A DNA stretch of 17,205 bases from JBFKPQ01 sp041628225 (lineage in GTDB: Bacteria; Actinomycetota; Acidimicrobiia; Spongiisociales; JAENVV01): assembly GCA_041628225.1 (NCBI GenBank), contig JBFKPQ010000042.1, forward strand, positions 1 through 17,205, in the 5' to 3' direction. The notes below the pieces were generated by a model. It had not been told where the DNA came from. It ran no database searches and saw only the letters and a program-made list of their open reading frames with translations. Shown here in pieces: positions 7,743 to 14,060 of this stretch (positions are counted from its first letter, which is position 1; each line of letters starts with the position of its first letter). Both the position numbers and the translations under genes were made by a program.

Positions 7743-8543
7743 ATGCGCCATTGCTACGTCCTTCGTGTGTTCACGCGCGGTGACGGTGGTGGTAATCACC
7801 TGGGCGTGATCATGGATCCGACGGGACTCGACACGGACACCATGCAGGGCATCGCCGCCGACCTGGGCTTTTCCGAGACCGTGTTCATCGACTGGTCAGC
7901 CGACGCCCTCCCGCATGCGCGCATCTTCACACCGGCCAGTGAGCTGCCCTTTGCCGGCCATCCCCTCGTGGGAGCCGCCTGGGTGCTCCACGCCATGGGA
8001 CCAGGTGGCCCGGAGGCGATCACCTGTGGCATCGGCGAGATCGGCATCGATTACGACGGCGAGATCGCTTCGATCGTCGCTCCGCTGGGCCAAACCGTGA
8101 CGGAGCTCGACGACGCGGCGGATCGCGCCGCTCGGTTGGGACTGCCCACCCCGCGCTCCATGGCTGCTGTCGCCATGCCGCTGCGCTACGTCGTCGTGGA
8201 ACTCGAGAAGCCGGATGCCGTCTCGGCGTACCGCCCCGACGAGGCGAGCCTGGCGTCCTCGGAGGACGGCGAGATGCTGCTCGTGTGGGCCCGTGGTCCG
8301 GGAGGCGTCACGTCACGGTTCTTTGCTCCCGAACACGGCGTCTTCGAGGATCCAGCCACCGGATCGGCCGCCGTGGCGCTCACCGCCGTACTGCAGCAGC
8401 GTGGGCAAACGAGCGGCGCGCTCGAGATCAGCCAGGGCGACGAAATCGGATGGCCGTCGACCATCCGGATCGAATGGAGTGGCTCGTCGGTGCGGGTAGG
8501 CGGTACCGTCCGTCGCGACGAAGTACGAGAACTGGAGATCTGA
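7743..8543 (+). CDS. PhzF-family isomerase/epimerase-like protein
   Basis: A 266-residue protein of the PhzF / diaminopimelate-epimerase fold. Family features are MRHCYVLRVFTRGDGGGNHLGVI at the N-terminus, GFSETVFI with glutamate at residue 45 (the catalytic glutamate position of PhzF), the block TPASELPFAGHPLVGAAWVL, and in the second half RFFAPEHGVFEDPATGSAA. The characterised member isomerises an intermediate of phenazine synthesis, but most members are stand-alone proteins of unknown substrate, and no other phenazine genes are here. ATG 7743 has GGGAG seven bases upstream and starts at the family's first strand; longer in-frame openings lack similarity. A short ORF and thrB follow immediately, suggesting co-transcription. 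Confidence 0.9.
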   Translation: MRHCYVLRVFTRGDGGGNHLGVIMDPTGLDTDTMQGIAADLGFSETVFIDWSADALPHARIFTPASELPFAGHPLVGAAWVLHAMGPGGPEAITCGIGEIGIDYDGEIASIVAPLGQTVTELDDAADRAARLGLPTPRSMAAVAMPLRYVVVELEKPDAVSAYRPDEASLASSEDGEMLLVWARGPGGVTSRFFAPEHGVFEDPATGSAAVALTAVLQQRGQTSGALEISQGDEIGWPSTIRIEWSGSSVRVGGTVRRDEVRELEI

Positions 8544-8544
8544 A

Positions 8545-8585
8545 ATGACTGCCGCAGGCCCAAGACTCCCCAAAGCCGCAGTCAT
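8545..8585 (+). promoter_or_regulatory. Inverted repeat in the phzF-thrB junction
   Basis: ATGACTGC (8545-8552) and GCAGTCAT (8578-8585) are perfect 8-base complements separated by 25 bases. In RNA this would fold over the start codon of the short ORF, including its ATG, and could modulate its translation and, through coupling, that of thrB. Confidence 0.35.
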
Positions 8586-8616
8586 CGCCGTGGAACTCGA
8601 GAGCCGGCGTGCCTGA
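8545..8616 (+). CDS. 23-codon leader-like ORF coupling the PhzF-like gene to thrB
   Basis: An ATG one base after the PhzF-like stop (TGAAATG) opens a 23-residue ORF starting MTAAGPRLPKAAVIAVELES and ending in a TGA inside the thrB start region (8-base overlap, 8609-8616). GGAGA at 8534-8538 sits six bases before the ATG, a better ribosome binding site than thrB itself has. I infer a translation-coupling or leader peptide. Its codons are not enriched for threonine or isoleucine, so classic attenuation is not supported. The peptide may have no function of its own. Confidence 0.45.
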   Translation: MTAAGPRLPKAAVIAVELESRRA

Positions 8617-9463
8617 GGTTTCCGCGCCCGCATCCAGTGGCAACCTGGGCCCGGGGTTCGACGTCGTCGCGCTCGCGCTCGAACTGAGGTGCTCGGTGCG
8701 TGCCGAACCGGCCGGAACATGGTCGGTCGAGCACGTCGGACGCCACCTCCTGCCCGACGGGGCCGAAGACGTCGTACTGGCCGTCGCGCAGTCTGTGACC
8801 GACCGACCGCTGACCCTCACCGTGAACAACGACATTCCGCTGGGCCGAGGCCTGGGCTCGTCTTCGGCGGCATGTGCAGCCGGCGTGGCGGCGGCACAGC
8901 TGGCCGTCACCGGGTCGTGCGATGCCGACGCGGTGTTTTCGTTCGTCGCCCATCGAGAGGGACATGGCGACAATGCGGCGGCGACCGTGTACGGCGGGTT
9001 GGCAGCCGTCGGCGGGGACGGAGCGCCGTTCCAGCTGGCGATTCACCCCGAGTGGACCGTGTTGGTCGCCGTGCCAGACCACGAACTGGCGACCAAACAC
9101 GCTCGACAGGTGTTGCCCGGAACCGTCGACCGGCCGGCGATCGTGCGCAACCTCGGGCGGTTCGCGTCGCTCTTGGAGGGCCTGAGAACGGGCGACGCAG
9201 CTCGCCTGGGCGGCGCCTCAGGAGACGAGCTCCACGAACGTCCGCGGGCGACTCTCCACCCGGATGCCGGGAGGCTGATCTCAGCTGCCACAGGGGCCGG
9301 TGCGGCACACGCCGCCTGGAGTGGGGCCGGTCCGTCGATCATTGCCTTCGTGGCGGCCGATCGGTCAGCCGATGTCGAGTCGGCGCTGGCTGAAGCGCTC
9401 GATGGTCGCGGAAACGTCCTGCGTCCGGCGATCGCTACACACGGCCTCATCGTGGGTGAGTGA
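8609..9463 (+). CDS. thrB: Homoserine kinase
   Basis: A 284-residue cytosolic GHMP-family kinase that phosphorylates homoserine with ATP in threonine biosynthesis. The N-terminal VSAPASSGNLGPGFDVVALALEL corresponds to the E. coli ThrB start (MVKVYAPASSANMSVGFD), which fixes the GTG at 8609 as start. The ATP-binding glycine/serine loop PLGRGLGSSSAA is at residues 77-88, and the C-terminal GAGAAHAAWSGAGPSIIAF is the third GHMP motif. Other threonine genes (hom, thrC) are not in this window, so it is detached from the usual actinobacterial hom-thrC-thrB order, though it may simply be linked elsewhere. Only a weak GAGAG precedes the GTG; translation probably depends on coupling with the overlapping 23-codon ORF. 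Confidence 0.92.
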   Translation: MPEVSAPASSGNLGPGFDVVALALELRCSVRAEPAGTWSVEHVGRHLLPDGAEDVVLAVAQSVTDRPLTLTVNNDIPLGRGLGSSSAACAAGVAAAQLAVTGSCDADAVFSFVAHREGHGDNAAATVYGGLAAVGGDGAPFQLAIHPEWTVLVAVPDHELATKHARQVLPGTVDRPAIVRNLGRFASLLEGLRTGDAARLGGASGDELHERPRATLHPDAGRLISAATGAGAAHAAWSGAGPSIIAFVAADRSADVESALAEALDGRGNVLRPAIATHGLIVGE

Positions 9464-9543
9464 TGGCTGGCCCGAGTTGCGCGTGACCCCGAATACCGCG
9501 AAGCTATGGGCTTCATTCGCCAGTTTTCTCGAGGATTGATTCA

Positions 9544-9636
9544 ATGGGCTCGCTGGTCAAGAAGCGACGCAAAAAGATGTCGAAGCACAAGTACCGCAAG
9601 CGCAAGAAGGCCAACCGCCACAAGCGCAAGAAGTGA
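9544..9636 (+). CDS. Small ribosomal subunit protein bS22-like (AURKAIP1/COX24 domain), 30 residues
   Basis: A 30-residue, extremely basic peptide, MGSLVKKRRKKMSKHKYRK followed by a KKANRHKRKK tail. It corresponds to the actinobacterial bS22 protein (in mycobacteria, from memory, MGSVIKKRRKRMSKKKHRK...), seen bound to the 30S decoding region in mycobacterial ribosome structures, and related to the AURKAIP1/COX24 domain of mitochondrial ribosomes. GAGG at 9531-9534 is a good ribosome binding site nine bases upstream. The gene stands alone, 80 bases after thrB, and is followed by a strong hairpin, consistent with a highly expressed micro-gene. Its small size makes it easy to miss. Confidence 0.92.
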   Translation: MGSLVKKRRKKMSKHKYRKRKKANRHKRKK

Positions 9637-9641
9637 GCGGT

Positions 9642-9665
9642 CGCCCCGGGTTCATACCCGGGGCG
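9642..9665. terminator. Perfect 10-bp terminator hairpin after the bS22 gene
   Basis: CGCCCCGGGT, loop TCAT, ACCCGGGGCG: perfect 10-bp stem beginning five bases after the bS22 stop and ending seven bases before the stop of the convergent membrane protein gene. Little T-tract follows; probably bidirectional. Confidence 0.75.
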
Positions 9666-9672
9666 CTTCACG

Positions 9673-10056
9673 TCACAAGGCGGCTGCAGCCGCCAGGATC
9701 CCCAGACTCAGGATGAGGATCAATCCCTGCAGGATCCCACGCAGCCTTGGGTCGTCGCGGCGCGTCCTGGTGTGATAGAACGCCAATCCGCCGGTGAGTA
9801 GCACGAGGACCAGCTTCGTCACGAAGGTTGTGTCCCTCTCCAACGCGGCTCGGATCGGCCAGAACAACGCCACGCCGCTGACCACCGAAACGCCGAGTCC
9901 CGCCCATGAGATTCGGCCGAATCGCCGGGCCGTCGCACGCAGTTGGTCGCGGGTCACGCCGGCGCGCCGCATCGCAGGCACGAGGCCACCCATCGTGATC
10001 AAGCCACCAACCCAGATCGCTGCGCCTATGAGGTGGAAGAACAACCAGACCCGCAC
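9673..10056 (-). CDS. CopD-like four-helix membrane protein
   Basis: A 127-residue protein with four hydrophobic segments (about residues 3-25, 48-66, 80-95 and 108-127). The N-terminal FFHLIGAAIWVGGLI is the HxxGxxxWxGG pattern of CopD/DUF2269-type membrane proteins, where the histidine is often a metal or haem ligand. In longer proteins the domain is linked to copper uptake, but for small stand-alone members the role is not established. The GTG start is firm: AAGGAGAGG lies four bases upstream. Its start overlaps the 3' end of the broken PIN-domain gene by 31 bases on the same strand. The copper operon further right is on the same strand but separated by furA-katG, so a functional link is only conjecture. 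Confidence 0.8.
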   Translation of the reverse strand: MRVWLFFHLIGAAIWVGGLITMGGLVPAMRRAGVTRDQLRATARRFGRISWAGLGVSVVSGVALFWPIRAALERDTTFVTKLVLVLLTGGLAFYHTRTRRDDPRLRGILQGLILILSLGILAAAAAL

Positions 10057-10492
10057 GTCGCCTCTCCTTCTGCGTCAGCAGGCACCCTAGGGGACCGCGG
10101 TCGAACGACGGCGTCGATGGGGCACAGCTCGACGATTCCTTTCGCGCGTGCTGCCAGATCAGGGTCGAGCGTCACGAACGCGTCGCCCTGGAGGCGAGTC
10201 AACGCCAGAAACTCAGCATCTTCGGTGGTGTTCCAGCCGCGTTCTTCGGCGATCCGCCAGGCCGTGTTTCGCAATACCTTGTCGCCGAGATAGCGGAGCT
10301 TCATCCGAAGCGGTCGTGCCGCTGCAGTCCCTCGGCGCGAGTGAGCCGTTCCGACCCGACCGACCGGTAGAGATCGTCGAGGACCTGCGAGCGAAGCAGG
10401 GTCGGCGCGAGGATCTGGAGGGTGGTGTCGAAGGTCGAGTCGGTCGAGAGCAGGTACTCGATGACGGTGCGATCGACCACGAAGCGATCCAT
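10026..10492 (-). pseudogene. PIN-domain (VapC-like) ribonuclease gene split by a frameshift
   Basis: The N-terminal half, 10492 to 10301, reads MDRFVVDRTVIEYLL...APTLLRSQVLDDLYRSV (63 residues, first acidic residue D7). The C-terminal half, from ATG 10304 to 10026, reads MKLRYLGDKVLRNTAWRIAEERGW...DAEFLAL...FVTLDPDLA (92 residues), with the remaining acidic residues in DAEF and TLD. Together they make one PIN domain, normally a single chain of about 130-140 residues. The halves are in different frames and meet at ATGA, where the stop of one overlaps the ATG of the other. This is a frameshift mutation, or less likely -1 recoding or reinitiation. Glutamine stands where many PIN proteins have the second acidic residue, though I recall the same LLRSQ in related actinobacterial members. 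No antitoxin ORF precedes it. Confidence 0.7.
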
Positions 10493-10598
10493 GCTCGGAG
10501 CCTATCGATAGATGCTCGCACCGCACCGCCGCGTTCGGCTCGCCGAGGTGCTGGGATACGAGAGTCGACATCGCGAAAAACAGACCAGCTACAAGTCT

Positions 10599-10626
10599 TG
10601 ACTCAGTCCAGATCAAAATGGATGAT
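10599..10626 (+). promoter_or_regulatory. furA promoter and probable FurA operator
   Basis: TTGACT (10599-10604) and GATGAT (10621-10626) are separated by 16 bases and form a plausible -35/-10 pair. Initiation 6-7 bases downstream falls on the GTG at 10633. The surrounding CTTGACTCAGTCCAGATCAA resembles, as I remember it, the AT-rich FurA-binding region upstream of mycobacterial furA, implying autoregulation relieved by peroxide. Confidence 0.5.
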
Positions 10627-10632
10627 GGGGAC

Positions 10633-11070
10633 GTGCCCACGAATCCGCCCACAGCCGACCTGCTTCGTCAGTATGGGGTTCGGGTAACCGCCCAGCGGCT
10701 CGCGGTCCTGCGGGCGGTCGTCGATATTCCGCACGGAACGGCAGAACAAGTGGCCGAGGCCGTGCGCAAGGAGATCGGAACGATCTCACGTCAAGCCGTC
10801 TACGACGCGCTCGCCGTGCTGGTCGGGCACGACATCGTCCGACGGATCCAACCGGCCGGCTCGGCAGCCCGGTACGAGCATCGAGTCGGGGACAACCACC
10901 ACCACCTCGTGTGTCGCGTCTGTGGCAGGACCGTCGACGTCGACTGTGCCGTCGGCCACGCACCCTGCCTGCACGTCTCCGACGACCAGGGCTTTGCCGT
11001 CGAAGAAGCCGAAGTCATCTATTGGGGCACCTGTCCCACGTGTCGGGGGGTGACCGCCGACGCCACCTGA
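10633..11070 (+). CDS. furA: Fur-family peroxide-responsive repressor, FurA type
   Basis: A 145-residue DNA-binding metalloregulator. The winged helix includes VRVTAQRLAVLRAV and the recognition helix ISRQAVYDALAVL. The metal region GDNHHHLVCRVCG and the C-terminal CPTC give two CxxC pairs (C94/C97, C134/C137) for structural zinc. The motifs RYEHRVGDNHHH, DVDCAVGHAPCL and EAEVIYWGTCP match mycobacterial FurA nearly block for block. GTG 10633 is preferred over ATG 10618 for two reasons: it makes the N-terminus equal in length to M. tuberculosis FurA, and it coincides with the predicted transcription start, implying a leaderless mRNA. ATG 10618 would lie between the promoter elements. It lies 35 bases upstream of katG and should repress itself and katG until peroxide inactivates it. 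Confidence 0.92.
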   Translation: MPTNPPTADLLRQYGVRVTAQRLAVLRAVVDIPHGTAEQVAEAVRKEIGTISRQAVYDALAVLVGHDIVRRIQPAGSAARYEHRVGDNHHHLVCRVCGRTVDVDCAVGHAPCLHVSDDQGFAVEEAEVIYWGTCPTCRGVTADAT

Positions 11071-11105
11071 CCGCGCCACTTCCGCCACCGATCGAGGAGA
11101 TCCAC

Positions 11106-13328
11106 ATGAGAAACGAAGACCACGGAACGACGACCACCAGCGATCAGCCGGATGCGGCCACCTGCCCCGTCATGCACAGCGGCCACCAGGCTGTCGGCAG
11201 CACGGCCAACCAACATTGGTGGCCTGACCAACTCAACCTGCGAGTGCTGCGCCAGAACCATCCGCTTGCCGACCCGATGGGCGACGACTTCGATTATGCG
11301 GCCGAGTTCAACAGCATCGACTTCGACGAACTGACCGCCGATGTCGACGCGCTGATGACCGACTCACAGGACTGGTGGCCCGCCGACTACGGCCACTACG
11401 GCCCATTCTTCATTCGTATGACCTGGCATGCCGCCGGCACCTACCGGACCCTCGACGGCCGAGGCGGTGGCGGTACGGGCGCCCAACGGTTCGCCCCATT
11501 GAACAGTTGGCCCGACAACGTCAACCTCGACAAGGCGCGCCGTTTGCTCTGGCCGGTGAAGCAGAAGTACGGCCGCAAGATCTCCTGGGCCGACCTCTTA
11601 ATCTTCGTGGGCAACCGCGCCCTCGAGACCATGGGGTTTGTGACGTTCGGTTTCGGCGGCGGTCGTGAGGACATCTGGGCTCCCGAAGAGGACGTGTACT
11701 GGGGTCCGGAGATGGAGTGGCTCGGCGACGAGCGCTACAGCGGCGACCGGGAGCTGGCCGATCCGCTCGGTGCGGTTCAGATGGGGCTCATCTACGTGAA
11801 CCCGGAGGGACCGAACGGGAATCCCGACCCCATCGCAGCGGCGCGCGACATCCGTGAGACGTTCGGTCGCATGGCCATGAACGACGAGGAGACAGTCGCC
11901 CTCATCGCCGGCGGACACACGTTCGGCAAGACGCATGGCGCCGCCGACCCGGACGCATATGTCGGCGCCGAGCCGGAAGGTGCCGACCTGTTCGAACAGG
12001 GCTTCGGGTGGACCAGTTCGTTTGGAACCGGCAAGGGCGACGACACGATCAGCAGCGGACTGGAAGGCGCCTGGACGTCGAATCCGGTCCGTTGGGACAA
12101 CGGGTTCTTCGATCTGCTCTTCGGCTACGAGTGGGAGTTGACCAAGAGTCCCGCGGGAGCCCACCAGTGGAAACCCATCGACATCGCTCCTGAAGACATG
12201 CCGCCCAAGGCACACGATGCCTCGCAGCGCGTGCTGCCGATGATGGCGACGACCGACCTGTCGCTGAAGTTCGATCCGGTGTACCGGGAGATCTCCGAGC
12301 GGTTCCACGCCAACCCGGAACAGTTCGCCGACGCGTTTGCGCGCGCCTGGTACAAGCTGCTCCATCGGGACATGGGTCCCGTGGCCCGCTATCTCGGTCC
12401 GCTGGTACCCGACGAGGAGCTGATCTGGCAGGACCCGGTGCCGGCGGCGGACCACGAACTGGTCGGTCCTGAAGCGGTCGAGGCTCTCAAAGCCACGGTG
12501 CTCGACTCCGGTCTGTCGATCGCGGAGCTCGTGTCGACAGCTTGGGCATCGGCTTCCACCTTCCGCCAGACCGACAAACGGGGCGGCGCCAACGGGGCAC
12601 GGATCCGGCTGGCTCCTCAGAACGGATGGGACGTGAACGTGTCGTCCGGGGTCGGGACGGTGGTGGCCAAGCTCGACGAGATACGGGGTGCGTTCACGGC
12701 CGAGACGGGTACGCAGGTCTCGTTGGCTGACATGATCGTGTTGGCGGGTGGAGCGGCCATCGAGGCCGCCGCCCGGCGAGCCGGCCACGACATCACCGTT
12801 CCGTTCACGCCCGGTCGGACCGATGCGACGCAGGAACAGACCGACGTCGAGTCTTTTGGGGTGCTCGAACCCCGAGCCGACGGGTTCCGGAACTACCTGC
12901 AGAAGGGCAGCGGCATGGCGGCCGAGCATCTCCTCGTGGAAAAGGCATTCATGTTGCATCTCTCGGCGCCGGAGATGACGGCCCTCGTAGGCGGTCTCCG
13001 GGTCCTCGGCGCCAACGTCGGCGGGTCGAAGCACGGCGTCTTCACCGACCGGCCCGAGACGCTCACGAATGACTGGTTCGTGAACTTGCTCGACATGTCG
13101 ACCGAGTGGAAGCCGGCCACCGACGGCGGTGACGTGTTCGAAGGTAGAGACCGGTCGACGGGGCAGTCTCGTTGGACCGGTACCCGGGTCGATCTGGTGT
13201 TCGGCTCGAACAGCGAACTGCGGGCGCTTGCCGAGGTGTACGGCGCCTCGGACGGCGAAGAGAAGCTGCTTCGGGACTTCATCGCCGCGTGGGACAAGGT
13301 GATGATGAACGATCGATTCGACGTATAG
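11106..13328 (+). CDS. katG: Bifunctional catalase-peroxidase
   Basis: A 740-residue haem enzyme that destroys hydrogen peroxide, the same length as M. tuberculosis KatG. Distal-pocket residues R104, W107 and H108 are in FFIRMTWHAAGTYR. The Met-Tyr-Trp adduct needed for catalase activity is complete (W107, Y230 in GLIYVNPEGP, M256 in RMAMNDEE). The proximal haem ligand is H271 in GGHTFGKTHGA. The region equivalent to the isoniazid-activation Ser315 reads ISSG (S317). The duplicated, non-haem C-terminal domain is present to the end. GAGGAGA at 11094-11100 lies five bases before the ATG; an in-frame extension back to 10911 runs through furA and is not real. Co-transcription with furA is expected. 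A strong hairpin follows the stop. Confidence 0.98.
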   Translation: MRNEDHGTTTTSDQPDAATCPVMHSGHQAVGSTANQHWWPDQLNLRVLRQNHPLADPMGDDFDYAAEFNSIDFDELTADVDALMTDSQDWWPADYGHYGPFFIRMTWHAAGTYRTLDGRGGGGTGAQRFAPLNSWPDNVNLDKARRLLWPVKQKYGRKISWADLLIFVGNRALETMGFVTFGFGGGREDIWAPEEDVYWGPEMEWLGDERYSGDRELADPLGAVQMGLIYVNPEGPNGNPDPIAAARDIRETFGRMAMNDEETVALIAGGHTFGKTHGAADPDAYVGAEPEGADLFEQGFGWTSSFGTGKGDDTISSGLEGAWTSNPVRWDNGFFDLLFGYEWELTKSPAGAHQWKPIDIAPEDMPPKAHDASQRVLPMMATTDLSLKFDPVYREISERFHANPEQFADAFARAWYKLLHRDMGPVARYLGPLVPDEELIWQDPVPAADHELVGPEAVEALKATVLDSGLSIAELVSTAWASASTFRQTDKRGGANGARIRLAPQNGWDVNVSSGVGTVVAKLDEIRGAFTAETGTQVSLADMIVLAGGAAIEAAARRAGHDITVPFTPGRTDATQEQTDVESFGVLEPRADGFRNYLQKGSGMAAEHLLVEKAFMLHLSAPEMTALVGGLRVLGANVGGSKHGVFTDRPETLTNDWFVNLLDMSTEWKPATDGGDVFEGRDRSTGQSRWTGTRVDLVFGSNSELRALAEVYGASDGEEKLLRDFIAAWDKVMMNDRFDV

Positions 13329-13333
13329 CCGGC

Positions 13334-13367
13334 TGATGCGGGGGCCGGGAGACCGGCCCCCGCATCA
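13334..13367. terminator. 15-bp bidirectional terminator between katG and the convergent copper operon
   Basis: TGATGCGGGGGCCGG, loop GAGA, CCGGCCCCCGCATCA: a perfect 15-bp stem beginning six bases after the katG stop. The right arm contains the stop codon (13365-13367) of the minus-strand membrane protein gene, and on the plus strand the stem is followed by only two T. It should insulate the two operons from each other. Confidence 0.85.
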
Positions 13368-14042
13368 TTCCTCGGTGGTACCGATCCGGCTGGCGAACAG
13401 ACCCGCCACGGCGATCGCCAACACGATGATCGCGACGCGCAGCGCCCCCGCCGCCGAGTTGCCCAGACGGGGAATCCATGCCTCGCAGGCGCCGGCGGCG
13501 CGTACCTGGTCTTCGAATTCGTCGGCCGTCCAGTTGAATCCGTCCCAGAAGACGAACCCGGACAGGAGGTCGAGCCGCGTGAATTCGACCTCATGGTCGC
13601 GATCTGCTTCGAGGATCACCTCCAGATCGCCGGGCGGCAGGGTCTCGGGGATGGCCACCGTCTCCTCGAACGGCTCGTCGAGCTGACCGACGATGAACAC
13701 CGTCTGCCGGCTCGCCTCCGGGGCGACGCCCTCCCACAGCACCGATCCCCGCTGTCGGTCTCGGATGGCCACTCTCGCCACCGGCTCATTGCCGCAAGGG
13801 ACGAACCTGATGGTCATCGTCTCCCCGTCGGCGTTCTTACCGATCGCGACGCGGTCGACCGGTTCATCGCACGTCTCGCACTCGGGGCCGCTCGTGAACG
13901 ACCAGATCAGGGCCGCGCCGGCGATCACGGCCAGCAGGACGACGACACCGATCCACACGTCCTGAGCTTCGAGTACGGACCAGTGGAGGATCTTGCCGGG
14001 CCGGTCCGGCAACACATCCTTGTCTCCGCCGGGTGTGGACAT
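13365..14042 (-). CDS. Two-helix membrane protein with extracytoplasmic cysteines, unknown function
   Basis: The 225-residue protein has a cytoplasmic N-terminus, a first membrane helix (about residues 30-49), an extracytoplasmic domain of about 150 residues and a C-terminal helix (201-218). The outer domain contains CETC (C55, C58), C83 and C186, enough for two disulfides or a metal site, and has a beta-rich, immunoglobulin-like flavour (GETMTIRFVP, VARVAIRD, PGDLEVILEAD). I do not recognise the family. It starts 18 bases after the copA stop on the same strand, so it is probably the last gene of the copper operon. A role in copper handling outside the membrane is guesswork from position and cysteines. 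Its stop codon is embedded in the katG terminator. Confidence 0.75.
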   Translation of the reverse strand: MSTPGGDKDVLPDRPGKILHWSVLEAQDVWIGVVVLLAVIAGAALIWSFTSGPECETCDEPVDRVAIGKNADGETMTIRFVPCGNEPVARVAIRDRQRGSVLWEGVAPEASRQTVFIVGQLDEPFEETVAIPETLPPGDLEVILEADRDHEVEFTRLDLLSGFVFWDGFNWTADEFEDQVRAAGACEAWIPRLGNSAAGALRVAIIVLAIAVAGLFASRIGTTEE

Positions 14043-14060
14043 CAGTTGCCAGCGTAACGA

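Noticed and set aside
7743..9463. Phenazine biosynthesis cluster
   Set aside because: Only a stand-alone PhzF-like protein is present; the other phz genes are missing and its neighbour is homoserine kinase.
10493..10598. Antitoxin gene upstream of the PIN-domain gene
   Set aside because: No frame of adequate length or with antitoxin-like residues fits between the PIN start and the furA promoter.
10911..11105. In-frame N-terminal extension of katG
   Set aside because: It overlaps furA in another frame and lies before a clear ribosome binding site and ATG at 11106.
11598..13034. Long 478-codon frame antisense to katG
   Set aside because: It is the complement of a certain, fully conserved katG; long antisense frames are expected in high-GC coding DNA.
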